Assembly (NCBI GenBank): GCA_964387495.1
Contig: CAYLXB010000085.1
Span: forward strand, 1 to 14,212
Source: DSXF01 sp964387495
GTDB taxonomy: Bacteria > Chloroflexota > Anaerolineae > Anaerolineales > Villigracilaceae
Length of the DNA stretch: 14,212 bases
Direction: 5' to 3'
In this document: piece by piece, positions 7,185 through 13,831 of the stretch
Layout of the letters: each line of letters opens with the position of its first letter
Numbering within the stretch: the first letter of the stretch is position 1
Notes under the pieces: generated by a model
Databases searched by the model: none
What the model saw: only the letters and a program-made list of their open reading frames with translations
What the model was told of the DNA's origin: nothing
Translations under genes and position numbers: made by a program

Positions 7185-7472
7185 TTACTCGAACACCGGC
7201 GGGACTTTGAATTGATCCTGGGAGGTCTGGGGGGCGTTGGCCAGGAGTTCAGACGTCTCCAGGCCGGGGTGCGCCTCGTCCGCCCGGAGGGGGCTGGCGG
7301 TCTCCAGGATGCTGGCGGTGGGAGGGATGGCGCGCGTATCCAATTCCTGGAGTTTGCGGATGTGACCCAGGATGGCAGAAAGCTGGCTGCGGTAGTGCTC
7401 TTTTTCAGCGGGGCTCAGTTCCAGGCGGGCCAGGGCGGCGATGTGTTCGACTTCTTCGAGGGTGAGAGGCAT
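7185..7472 (-). CDS. gatC: Asp-tRNA(Asn)/Glu-tRNA(Gln) amidotransferase subunit C
   Basis: GatC is the small subunit that wraps around GatA and GatB to hold the amidotransferase together. The 95-residue protein has the typical layout: N-terminal helices (LEEVEHIAALARLELSPAE, then a helix ending ILGHIRKLQELDT), then an extended arm with PLRADEAHPG and a C-terminal QFKVPPVFE tail, as in most GatC proteins. gatA follows 23 bp downstream. No Shine-Dalgarno sequence precedes the ATG. Instead TATAAT (7484-7479) ends 6 nt upstream of it, which suggests a leaderless mRNA starting at or next to the ATG. Confidence 0.95.
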   Translation of the reverse strand: MPLTLEEVEHIAALARLELSPAEKEHYRSQLSAILGHIRKLQELDTRAIPPTASILETASPLRADEAHPGLETSELLANAPQTSQDQFKVPPVFE

Positions 7473-7478
7473 GGGGTG

Positions 7479-7484
7479 ATTATA
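7479..7484 (-). promoter_or_regulatory. -10 element placed for a leaderless gatC mRNA
   Basis: A perfect TATAAT reads on the minus strand, followed by CACCCC and then the gatC ATG at 7472. A start site about 7 nt after the hexamer would fall on the ATG itself. I see no good -35, so the promoter call rests on the -10 and its position. Confidence 0.5.
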
Positions 7485-7496
7485 CCAGCGGGGTGG

Positions 7497-8393
7497 TCAT
7501 GGATTGCCCCAATGGGAGGCGTACCATTGCAGGTAATCCCCGATATGGGCCTGCCAGTAGTCCTCATCATGGCTGCCGTTGTGGACCAGCCAGACGTGCG
7601 GAACCTGATGTTTGTCGAGCAGATCTGCCAACTGGCGGGCTGCGCCGTGCTCCCGGTCGCTGCGGCCGATATCCAGGTAAATATCCGGGGGCGTGCCAGC
7701 AGGGAGGCCAGCGACCCAAACGGGGAGGTCCGAGCGGTCAACATAGAAAACCACGGGGGAGTGAGCGCCGAGGGCGCCGAACAGGCCGGGATGGGTCAGT
7801 CCGAGGCGCAAGGCCCAGCCTGCCCCGCGGGAAAGGCCGCCGAGAGCGCGATGCTGACGGCCGGCCAGGGTGCGGTAGCGGCTGTCCACGTAGGGAATCA
7901 GGTCAGACAGGACGGCCTGGTCGAACTGGTCATCCTGCGGTTCGCGCCAGGAGGCGCGGTCATAGGGCATGATGATGATGAAGGGGGCGGCCCTGCCGGG
8001 GGCGATGAGCTGGTCGGCGGCTGCGGCGGCGCCCAGGCGCGGCCACTGGCTGTCATCATAAGTGGCACCGTGGAAGAGGTAGAGCACGGGGTAGCGGCGG
8101 GTGAGATCAGTTTCGTAACAGGGCGGCAGGTAGAGATGAAAGCGGGGGATGGCGGCCGAGTCAAGGGTCACCACCAGCAGACGGCCAGGCCGGGAAAGGC
8201 AGGCCGGGGGGAGGGGCGTTTGGGGAGCAGGCGGGGAGGCGGGCGTGGCCGTGGGAATCGTAGAAACTGCCGTGACGGCGGCCGGTGACGGGGTGGAAAC
8301 AGGAATGGGGTCCGCGGCACAGGCCGACAGCCCCCAGAGGAGGGGGAGGACGAAGAGAATCCAATATGGCGGTTTGGCTTGACGGGTATGCAT
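7497..8393 (-). CDS. lipoprotein esterase, alpha/beta hydrolase (esterase D / enterochelin-esterase-like)
   Basis: This is a predicted exported, lipid-anchored serine esterase. With the ATG at 8393 it has 298 residues. A short basic N-terminus and hydrophobic core WILFVLPLLWGLSAC form a lipoprotein signal peptide, with lipobox LSAC and the lipidated Cys25. A Pro/Thr/Ser/Ala-rich linker of about 40 residues follows. The hydrolase domain has RYPVLYLFHGATYDD (oxyanion region), nucleophile Ser188 in GGLSRGAGW, an acidic residue in DIGRSDREH and His275 in HNGSHDEDYW, so the triad looks complete. Start choice is uncertain: ATGs at 8414, 8402 and 8393 are in frame. The one at 8402 overlaps a TATAAT, while 8393 lies 7 nt after it, so I prefer 8393. 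The longer frame to 8492 runs through the opposite-strand tRNA gene. The substrate is unknown. Confidence 0.82.
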   Translation of the reverse strand: MHTRQAKPPYWILFVLPLLWGLSACAADPIPVSTPSPAAVTAVSTIPTATPASPPAPQTPLPPACLSRPGRLLVVTLDSAAIPRFHLYLPPCYETDLTRRYPVLYLFHGATYDDSQWPRLGAAAAADQLIAPGRAAPFIIIMPYDRASWREPQDDQFDQAVLSDLIPYVDSRYRTLAGRQHRALGGLSRGAGWALRLGLTHPGLFGALGAHSPVVFYVDRSDLPVWVAGLPAGTPPDIYLDIGRSDREHGAARQLADLLDKHQVPHVWLVHNGSHDEDYWQAHIGDYLQWYASHWGNP

Positions 8394-8408
8394 CCTTCGC
8401 ATTATACT
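8379..8408 (+). promoter_or_regulatory. promoter of tRNA-Pro
   Basis: TTGACG (8379-8384, 5 of 6) and TATACT (8403-8408, 5 of 6) are 18 nt apart, placing transcription start about 10 nt before the tRNA at 8424. The same bases read TATAAT on the minus strand (8406-8401), so the -10 is shared back to back with the likely start region of the esterase gene. Confidence 0.65.
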
Positions 8409-8423
8409 CACCATTGTCAGGAA

Positions 8424-8497
8424 CGGGGTGTAGCGCAGTCGGCCAGCGCACCGCGTTTGGGACGCGGGGGTCGGCGGTTCAAGTCCGCCCACCCCGA
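8424..8497 (+). tRNA. tRNA-Pro (anticodon TGG)
   Basis: A complete cloverleaf can be drawn. The acceptor stem is CGGGGTG/CACCCCG (8424-8430, 8490-8496), fully paired, with discriminator A8497. The D stem is GCGC/GCGC with a GG-containing loop. The anticodon stem is CCGCG/CGCGG with loop TTTGGGA and anticodon TGG at 8458-8460. The T stem is GGCGG/CCGCC with loop TTCAAGT. The 3' CCA is not encoded (CTG follows the discriminator), so it must be added by tRNA nucleotidyltransferase. A promoter lies just upstream and a terminator just downstream, so it is probably a single-gene transcript. Confidence 0.97.
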
Positions 8498-8500
8498 CTG

Positions 8501-8538
8501 ACCGCCGAGCCGCAACCCGCGCTCGGCGGTATTTTATT
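8501..8538 (+). terminator. intrinsic terminator of tRNA-Pro
   Basis: ACCGCCGAGC (8501-8510) and GCTCGGCGGT (8521-8530) form a perfect 10-bp stem with a 10-nt loop, followed by ATTTTATT. It begins three bases after the tRNA discriminator. Confidence 0.85.
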
Positions 8539-8592
8539 CTCCGGCCAGAGGCCTTTGCCGCGAGAAACTTTACTTCTCTGGAGGAATCTGTT

Positions 8593-8901
8593 ATGGCACG
8601 CCAGAAAATCGACGGCGTTATCGAGGCTGTTCACTATACGTCTGATGGAAAGATCAAGTATGTACGCGCCTATGAGCGGCGCGGGGCTACCTATTCGGAC
8701 CGGGTTTTGATCAACCGGGAGATGCTGGTGGAAAAGCTGAAGAACGGGAAGCAATTCGTCACCGGGGAGCGCAAAGCCCTGTGGGCCAGCACTTTCGAAA
8801 TCGGCAAGCCGGTGAAAACCGTGGGGAAAGACGGGAACCTGGTCTTGACCACGGCGGAACGGGCGGAGCGCGACCTGCTCGAAGGGGTGCCGGTTTTCTG
8901 A
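8593..8901 (+). CDS. small conserved-looking hypothetical protein (102 aa)
   Basis: I do not recognise a named family. The frame is supported by a strong ribosome binding site (GGAGG, 8 nt before the ATG) and by its place as first gene of a plus-strand series. The protein is soluble, charged and rich in beta-prone segments (DGVIEAVHYTSDGKIKYVRA, then ATYSDRVLINREMLVEKL), with an invariant-looking basic middle (KNGKQFVTGERK) and no Cys pairs, signal peptide or membrane segment. The pattern suggests a compact beta-barrel-like fold, but that is only an impression. The next gene starts 93 bp downstream. It is probably transcribed with the following genes, since the terminator at 8501-8538 separates it from the tRNA, but I see no clear promoter of its own. 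Confidence 0.8.
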   Translation: MARQKIDGVIEAVHYTSDGKIKYVRAYERRGATYSDRVLINREMLVEKLKNGKQFVTGERKALWASTFEIGKPVKTVGKDGNLVLTTAERAERDLLEGVPVF

Positions 8902-8994
8902 GCCCGGCGCAGTGAGCCATCAAAGACCCGGGGCACGCGGACGAGTCTGGTCCCCAATCTGCCGGAGCGTTGACCAGGAAGGGAGCGGTTTGTT

Positions 8995-9975
8995 ATGAAG
9001 GTAATTGACCATACGCCCTTTGTATCTGAGAAGGGGGAGATCAGCCTGACGGACCAGGTGAAGGCCAGTTTGAAATATGGACTTTCCTGGATGGCAGAGA
9101 TCAAGGCCCAGCAAGCGGTGATGGGCCACCTGGAGAAGGCGCTCGAAAAGGGCTTCACCCTGATCCGCAATCACCCACTGGGGCAGTCGGGCATCACCCT
9201 GCCGCTGGTGCTGATCGGTCCGCCCGGCGTTTTTGTGATCCACGTCACCGAACTGCGCGGAATGTACCGTGCCAAGGGCGACGCGTGGGGAACGGTGGAT
9301 GGGACGCGCTTCACGCCGGCACGCGCAAACCTGCTGACGCGCACGGCGCGCCTGGCGAAAGCCCTGCAAGTTTATCTGGAACGGCAGGGGCTGGCCAACT
9401 TCGGCACGGTCGAGGCGGTGATCATGGCGGCTGATCCCGGATTGCATGTCGAGTCGGTGCGGCCGATCGTGCGCGTGGTGATGAGCGACGCGCTGGAGCG
9501 ATTTGCCGCCTCGCTGGCCCAGGGCCGCCCGGTGATGAGTGCGGAAGCCGTGCACGAGGTGGTGGAACGGATCCAGCATCCCCTGCCGCCCAAGTCTGCC
9601 CAGCCTGCGGCGCCAGTCCCCGAACCACATGCCGGGCAGGGAGCGGCCTTCCTGGCGGAAGAAGCAGAGACGCCTGTGTACCAGCCGATGGGCGTGGATC
9701 AGCCGGATGCCGAGCCTGTCCCTGCGGAGGCGGGTTTCAATGCTGCGGATTTGAGTTTTGCATTCGAAGAGGAGCCGCCTGCAGCAGGCAGCGGTGCGGC
9801 TGCGGCCTTCCGCCCTGCACCCCCACCCCCAGTGGATGTGGCGGGGTCCAGCCGGCCTCCGGCGAAACGGCGAGGCATGTTCACAACGGGCCAGTGGGCA
9901 GCCCTGGGGGTGATGGCGCTGGTGCTGTTGTGCCTGGTGGGCGTGATGATCTATTTCGTCTTTATTGGCGGTTAA
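8995..9975 (+). CDS. tail-anchored protein with a degenerate NERD (nuclease-related) domain
   Basis: The 326-residue protein has three parts. Residues 35-160 resemble a NERD domain: a helix (AVMGHLEKAL), then LPLVLIGPPGVFVIHVTELRG, which aligns with the NERD core hVLVGPxGVFVIETKNxxG. The usual catalytic Glu and Lys of that strand are replaced by His83 and Thr85, so nuclease activity is doubtful. Residues 195-295 are a Pro/Ala-rich, low-complexity linker ending in basic residues (PPAKRRG). Residues about 299-324 form one membrane helix (ALGVMALVLLCLVGVMIYFVF) two residues from the end, as in a C-terminal tail anchor, leaving the domain in the cytoplasm. AAGGGAG lies about 9 nt before the ATG. 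The next gene overlaps it by 11 bp. The domain call is by eye and function is unknown. Confidence 0.8.
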   Translation: MKVIDHTPFVSEKGEISLTDQVKASLKYGLSWMAEIKAQQAVMGHLEKALEKGFTLIRNHPLGQSGITLPLVLIGPPGVFVIHVTELRGMYRAKGDAWGTVDGTRFTPARANLLTRTARLAKALQVYLERQGLANFGTVEAVIMAADPGLHVESVRPIVRVVMSDALERFAASLAQGRPVMSAEAVHEVVERIQHPLPPKSAQPAAPVPEPHAGQGAAFLAEEAETPVYQPMGVDQPDAEPVPAEAGFNAADLSFAFEEEPPAAGSGAAAAFRPAPPPPVDVAGSSRPPAKRRGMFTTGQWAALGVMALVLLCLVGVMIYFVFIGG

Positions 9976-10708
9976 CGAATTGGTTCCCCTGCTATCTGTC
10001 ATCATCCCCGCTCATAACGAAGAGCAGCGGCTGCCTGATTCCCTGGAGAAAATCTTCGCGTTCCTGGCAACCCAGGAGTATGCCAGCGAAGTGCTGGTGG
10101 TCGAAAACGGAAGCAGCGACCGGACGCTGGAAGTGGCGCAACAATTCCTGGCGCGGTTCCCATCCCTGCGTGTGCTGCAGAATCAAGAGCGCGGCAAGGG
10201 GCTGGCGGTGCGGCGCGGCATGCTGGAAGCGCGCGGTGAATACCGGTTCATGTGCGATGCCGACCTGTCCATGCCGTTCGAGCAGGTCAGCCAGTTCCTG
10301 CCGCCGGTATGCACCGATTTCGAGATCGCGATCGGCTCACGCGAGGCGTTGGGGGCGGTGCGTCATAACGAGCCATCCTACCGGCACTGGGGCGGGCGGG
10401 CCATCAACCTGGTCATCCGCCTGCTGGCCCTGCCCAACCTGCATGATACGCAGTGCGGCTTTAAATGTTTCCGGGCGGCGGCGGCCGAAGACCTGTTCCG
10501 GGTGCAGACAATACCGGGCTGGTCGTTCGACATCGAACTGTTGTACATCGCCCGGCGGCGCGGTTACCGGGTGGTGGAGGTGCCGATCCGGTGGTATTAC
10601 AGCCCGGACAGCAAACTGAGCGTGCTGCGGGACGCGACCCGCATGGTGCTGGATATTTTTACGATCCGGCGCAACACCCGCGACGGGCTCTATGATCCCC
10701 GGCGCTAA
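9965..10708 (+). CDS. family 2 glycosyltransferase, dolichyl-phosphate glucosyltransferase-like
   Basis: This enzyme transfers a sugar from a nucleotide donor, probably to a polyprenyl phosphate at the cytoplasmic membrane face. The 247-residue protein has a GT-A fold: SVIIPAHNEEQRLPDSL (donor site, 11-27), VVENGSSDRT (46-54), the metal-binding DAD at 98-100 and HDTQCGFKCFR (160-170), which is characteristic of the ALG5/polyprenyl-phosphate glycosyltransferase group. VEVPIRWYYSPDSKLS follows near the C-terminus. It has no membrane helices of its own. No ATG is available early on; a TTG at 9965 overlaps the upstream gene by 11 bp, and a TTG at 9980 is an alternative, neither with a convincing ribosome binding site. 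Translational coupling is likely. rnhB overlaps its end by 17 bp. The sugar and acceptor are not determined. Confidence 0.9.
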   Translation: MAVNELVPLLSVIIPAHNEEQRLPDSLEKIFAFLATQEYASEVLVVENGSSDRTLEVAQQFLARFPSLRVLQNQERGKGLAVRRGMLEARGEYRFMCDADLSMPFEQVSQFLPPVCTDFEIAIGSREALGAVRHNEPSYRHWGGRAINLVIRLLALPNLHDTQCGFKCFRAAAAEDLFRVQTIPGWSFDIELLYIARRRGYRVVEVPIRWYYSPDSKLSVLRDATRMVLDIFTIRRNTRDGLYDPRR

Positions 10709-11318
10709 TCTCCCTACCCTGAATTTCGAACAAGGCCTGTGGCAACAAGGGCTGCGCTGCGTGGCCGGGATGGACGAAGCCGGACGCGGCGCGCTGGCCG
10801 GGCCGGTGACCGTGGGGGTGGTCATCCTGCCCTGCGATGCGGCGCTCTTAGAAAGGCTGCACGGGGTACGCGATTCCAAGCAGATGAGGCCGAACGAGCG
10901 GGAGTATTTTGCGGTGCGCATCCAGGCGGCGTGCCTGGCATGGAGCACGGGGGATGCCTCGGCCGAGGAAATCGACCGGATGGGGATCGTGCGGGCTGTG
11001 CGGCTGGCGGCCACACGGGCTGTGGGGGCGTTATCCATCCCGCCTGACATGCTGCTGGCGGATTTCAACCTGAGCCTGCCCGAACTCGAAATCCCGCAAG
11101 CGGCGCTGGTCAAGGGCGACCAGAGGTGCTTGAGCATTGCTGCGGCTTCGGTGCTGGCCAAGACCAGCCGGGATGCCTGGATGTGCACGCTGGAGGGGCA
11201 GTATCCGGGCTACGGGCTGGCAAAGCATAAGGGGTACGGCACCCGGGTGCACCGGGCTGCCATCCTGCAGCTGGGGGCCTCGGAGATCCACCGCCGGAGT
11301 TTCAGGGTCAGGGGATGA
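10692..11318 (+). CDS. rnhB: ribonuclease HII
   Basis: RNase HII cuts RNA in RNA-DNA hybrids and starts removal of single ribonucleotides misincorporated into DNA. The 208-residue protein carries the family motifs: GMDEAGRG (Asp28, Glu29), RDSKQM (60-65), KGDQRCLSIAAASVLAKTSRD (Asp161) and HKGYGT (179-184). The third acidic residue is Asp124 in LLADFN; the Gly that normally follows this Asp (DG) is Phe125 here, an unusual but probably tolerated change. The gene starts inside the end of the glycosyltransferase gene (17-bp overlap, different frame), so it is probably co-transcribed and translationally coupled. It ends 33 bp from a convergent gene with no obvious terminator between them. Confidence 0.95.
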   Translation: MIPGANLPTLNFEQGLWQQGLRCVAGMDEAGRGALAGPVTVGVVILPCDAALLERLHGVRDSKQMRPNEREYFAVRIQAACLAWSTGDASAEEIDRMGIVRAVRLAATRAVGALSIPPDMLLADFNLSLPELEIPQAALVKGDQRCLSIAAASVLAKTSRDAWMCTLEGQYPGYGLAKHKGYGTRVHRAAILQLGASEIHRRSFRVRG

Positions 11319-11351
11319 TACCGGCAGGGGAAATCAGCGCAGGCGGGGAGA

Positions 11352-12233
11352 TCAATCCCCCTGATATTTCCAATCCCAGAACCAGTAGGCAAGCCCTTTC
11401 CACTGTCCCCAGTGGGCGAAGGCGGCTTCCACGTCCGCAGGGGTGACGGGCCGGCCGGCATGCCACTCATGCGAGACCATCTTCAAAGCCCACGAATCGA
11501 CGGGGATGAAGTCTGAACGGCCGAGGATCATGAGCAGGTTGGCGGCGGCATAGGGGCCGATGCCCTTGATCTTGAGCAACTGCTTGCGCAGTTCGAGGGT
11601 TGGAAGGGTGGATGTCTTGAAGGCTTCCAGGTCGAGGCCGCCGGAGGCAGTGCGGCGGGCGAGTTCCAGCAGGTAGGGGGCACGATATCCCAGGCGGGTC
11701 TGCTCGCGCAGGAACTGTTCGGTGGTTTCTGCGAGGCGGGCGGGGGTGGGGAAGGCCCGGCGGGATGGATCCTGCGGCAGAGGGTCGCCGAACTGGGTGA
11801 TCAGGTTGGCGTTCATGCGCTTGGTGGCTGCCCAGAGGGTGTTGGTGGTGAGGATGGTCTTGACCACATCCTCGAAGAAGGTTGGCGAACGCAGGACGCG
11901 GCCGGCTCCGCGGGATTCCACCTGGGCCAGTTTAGGCTCCTGGCGGGCGGCGGTGTAAAATGCGGAAAGGTCCTGGTCGAGGGCCAGCATCCAAGTCACC
12001 ATGCATTCGAGTTCGTTTTTTTCGGAGGCGTCCAAGCCGCCCGTCTCCAGGCGCACGCCGGCAGGATCCGCCTGGAGACGCAATTCGAGGACACGACCGG
12101 ATTCCAGGCGGGCAACATAGGAGATGACACCACCGGCCTGGTCGAATGAAAAGGGGGCCATCTGCACCCAGCCGTGCGAACGGACGACGGCCTGGAAGGA
12201 AAAGGGCGGACGGGCAGGGATGACGAAAGACAT
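11352..12233 (-). CDS. HhH-GPD DNA glycosylase (AlkA/OGG-like)
   Basis: This is a base-excision repair enzyme that removes damaged bases from DNA. In the 293-residue protein, residues 1-105 form a beta-rich N-terminal domain like those of OGG1 and AlkA. Residues 115-290 form the helical HhH-GPD core: SPTFFEDVVKTILTTNTLW, the helix-hairpin-helix LLKIKGIGPYAAANLLMIL (219-237) and catalytic Asp246 in FIPVDSWALK. The Lys that makes OGG1 bifunctional is replaced by Tyr (GIGPYAA), as in AlkA, so a monofunctional glycosylase with no lyase activity is expected. There is no C-terminal iron-sulfur cluster. AGGAGG lies 4 nt before the ATG. The lesion specificity (3-methyladenine, 8-oxoguanine or other) cannot be decided from sequence alone. 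Confidence 0.88.
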   Translation of the reverse strand: MSFVIPARPPFSFQAVVRSHGWVQMAPFSFDQAGGVISYVARLESGRVLELRLQADPAGVRLETGGLDASEKNELECMVTWMLALDQDLSAFYTAARQEPKLAQVESRGAGRVLRSPTFFEDVVKTILTTNTLWAATKRMNANLITQFGDPLPQDPSRRAFPTPARLAETTEQFLREQTRLGYRAPYLLELARRTASGGLDLEAFKTSTLPTLELRKQLLKIKGIGPYAAANLLMILGRSDFIPVDSWALKMVSHEWHAGRPVTPADVEAAFAHWGQWKGLAYWFWDWKYQGD

Positions 12234-12265
12234 AAAGCCTCCTGATGAGTGATGGGATGAGGTTG

Positions 12266-12271
12266 ATTATA
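12266..12271 (-). promoter_or_regulatory. -10 element upstream of the DNA glycosylase gene
   Basis: A perfect TATAAT reads on the minus strand in an AT-rich stretch 33 nt before the ATG. The sequence 17 nt upstream of it is TTTCAA, only a poor -35. The position leaves a leader of about 25 nt containing the AGGAGG site. Confidence 0.5.
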
Positions 12272-12296
12272 GTACATATTTTCTAATTTTGAAAAA

Positions 12297-12332
12297 TGGA
12301 AGGCAGACCCGGCTCCGTACGAACCGGGTCTG
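12297..12332 (-). terminator. intrinsic terminator after the rsgA-RNHCP operon
   Basis: CAGACCCGG and CCGGGTCTG (12304-12312 and 12324-12332) form a perfect 9-bp stem with an 11-nt loop, starting 4 bp after the RNHCP stop. On the minus strand a T-rich stretch (ATTTTTC) follows about 6 nt after the stem. It separates this operon from the DNA glycosylase promoter. Confidence 0.7.
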
Positions 12333-12335
12333 TGA

Positions 12336-12824
12336 CTAATTCCAACCGAGTAACTGGGCTTCGACAGCGGGAAGGTCGGCGGCCTGGATGGCCAGGATGC
12401 CGTTTTCCAGCAGGTGCAGACGCAGGTGCGGGTCGAGTCCCAGGGCGCGTTCGCAGGCCTGGAAGACCGCCTGGCGGTCATCATCGGCGGCGAGGCGATT
12501 AAGGGAGATGCGGCCGCATTCGGTGCACTGGTGGATGAGCATCAATTCGCCATAGGCCTTTGCGCCGTATTTCTTGCCGGCTTTCTTGAAGGTGACGCCG
12601 ATGGGCTGCATGGAAGACTTGCAGGCAGAAAGCCGGTCACCGGCCTTGAACAGGTCCAGGTGGCGCGACCAAAGACAGCGAGGGCAGTGGTTGCGGTTAT
12701 GCACGCCGGAAAGGAGATGGTTCGACGAGACAAATGCTCCGCAGTGGGTGCATTGGAAGTCGCCGCGGGTGTCGAAACTGCCGGTGTGCACATGACGCAG
12801 TTTCGTGCGGATCTTGATTTTCAT
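12336..12824 (-). CDS. RNHCP zinc-ribbon domain protein
   Basis: The 162-residue protein has the RNHCP signature: an N-terminal CTHCG pair (Cys25/Cys28), then GVHNRNHCPRCLWSRHLD with Cys47/Cys50, which together should bind zinc. A third CTEC pair lies at Cys100/Cys103 in a C-terminal half that ends without a recognisable motif. The family's biochemical role is, as far as I know, unestablished; the basic ribbon suggests nucleic-acid binding. The ATG at 12824 overlaps the rsgA stop as ATGA, so it is translationally coupled to rsgA. This points to a ribosome or RNA-linked role, which is inference. A longer frame to 12929 lies entirely inside rsgA and is rejected. A terminator follows the stop codon. 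Confidence 0.88.
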   Translation of the reverse strand: MKIKIRTKLRHVHTGSFDTRGDFQCTHCGAFVSSNHLLSGVHNRNHCPRCLWSRHLDLFKAGDRLSACKSSMQPIGVTFKKAGKKYGAKAYGELMLIHQCTECGRISLNRLAADDDRQAVFQACERALGLDPHLRLHLLENGILAIQAADLPAVEAQLLGWN

Positions 12825-13813
12825 GGTTCCTCGAGCAAACGCAGGTAACTGCGATAACGGTAGGGGCTGATGGTACCGGCGGTCACCGCCTTGCGGATGG
12901 CGCAGCCGGGTTCCTCGTTGTGGAGGCAATCCAGCCCGAATTTACAGGTGCCGACCAGCGGGCGCATCTCCGGGAAGAAGAGCGCCAGGTCGTCCTGCTC
13001 CACATCCCAGAGACCGAACTCGCGGATGCCGGGTGTATCCACCACGGCCCCGCTGCAATCCAGAGGAAACATTTCCAGGGAGGTGGTGGTATGGCGGCCA
13101 CGCCCGCTGCCATGACTGACCGCGCCGATGCGCTGACCGAGACCGGGCTGGAGAGCGTTCAGGAGGGAGGTCTTGCCCACGCCTGAATGCCCAACGAAGA
13201 CCGAGACGCGCCCCTGGAGGGCGGTGCGCAGATCGTCCACGCCCTGGCCGGTGACCGCACTGGCCAGCAGGACGGGGTAGCCGATATGGCGGTACATCTC
13301 AATGGTCTCGAGAAGGCCATCCTCCTTCAACAGGTCGATCTTGTTGAGGCAGACCAGCACCGGCAGGCCGAGGGATTCAGCCGAGACCAGGTAGCGGTCG
13401 AGCAGGTGCCAGGCGGGGGCAGGGTTGGCCGCGGCGAAGACCGGGATGACCTGGTCCACGTTGGCAACGATGACCTGCTCGAAGCCGTGGGCGCCGGGCA
13501 TGGGAACAGCGGTGCGGCGGTTCAATTTGCTGCGGCGGGGCAGGATTTCATTAATCAAGCCCCTGCCGCCGCCGGCGTCCACGAAGCGGACCTGATCGCC
13601 CACGGCAACCGGGTCGATATGCTCAATGGACCTGACCTGACGGACAGTGTGCCGCAGGGAACTGGGGTCGGCAGTGGGATAAACCAACTGCTTGCGCAGG
13701 CGGTTGGAGAGTTCACACGGCAGGATTCGTCCAGCTACGTGGACATAGTAGATGCCGGTGGATTTTTTATAAACGACGCCAGTGTCGTCTTGGTTGTAAG
13801 GTGTAGCGTTCAA
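12821..13813 (-). CDS. rsgA: small ribosomal subunit biogenesis GTPase RsgA
   Basis: RsgA is a circularly permuted GTPase that helps late maturation of the 30S subunit. The 330-residue protein has an OB fold (about 10-90), then GTPase motifs in permuted order: G4 NKID (157-160), G5 ASA (184-186), P-loop GHSGVGKTS (208-216), switch Thr242/243 (RHTTTS) and G3 DTPG (259-262). It ends with the zinc finger C-x5-C-x-H-x5-C (Cys290, Cys296, His298, Cys304). No ATG is available; TTG at 13813 is chosen because AGGA lies 7 nt upstream and the protein then begins at the normal family position. Its stop overlaps the RNHCP start. A terminator-like hairpin with a T8 tract ends 18 nt upstream of the start, leaving no room for a promoter, so transcripts must read through it. 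Confidence 0.95.
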   Translation of the reverse strand: MNATPYNQDDTGVVYKKSTGIYYVHVAGRILPCELSNRLRKQLVYPTADPSSLRHTVRQVRSIEHIDPVAVGDQVRFVDAGGGRGLINEILPRRSKLNRRTAVPMPGAHGFEQVIVANVDQVIPVFAAANPAPAWHLLDRYLVSAESLGLPVLVCLNKIDLLKEDGLLETIEMYRHIGYPVLLASAVTGQGVDDLRTALQGRVSVFVGHSGVGKTSLLNALQPGLGQRIGAVSHGSGRGRHTTTSLEMFPLDCSGAVVDTPGIREFGLWDVEQDDLALFFPEMRPLVGTCKFGLDCLHNEEPGCAIRKAVTAGTISPYRYRSYLRLLEEP

Positions 13814-13831
13814 CGTTCGTTCCTGTCTCTC

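Noticed and set aside
8394..8492. Esterase start at 8492
   Set aside because: The extra 33 codons lie across the opposite-strand tRNA-Pro gene, and the lipoprotein signal peptide begins after 8393.
12825..12929. RNHCP protein start at 12929
   Set aside because: The additional codons are wholly inside rsgA. The ATG at 12824 gives the normal domain boundary and the ATGA overlap.
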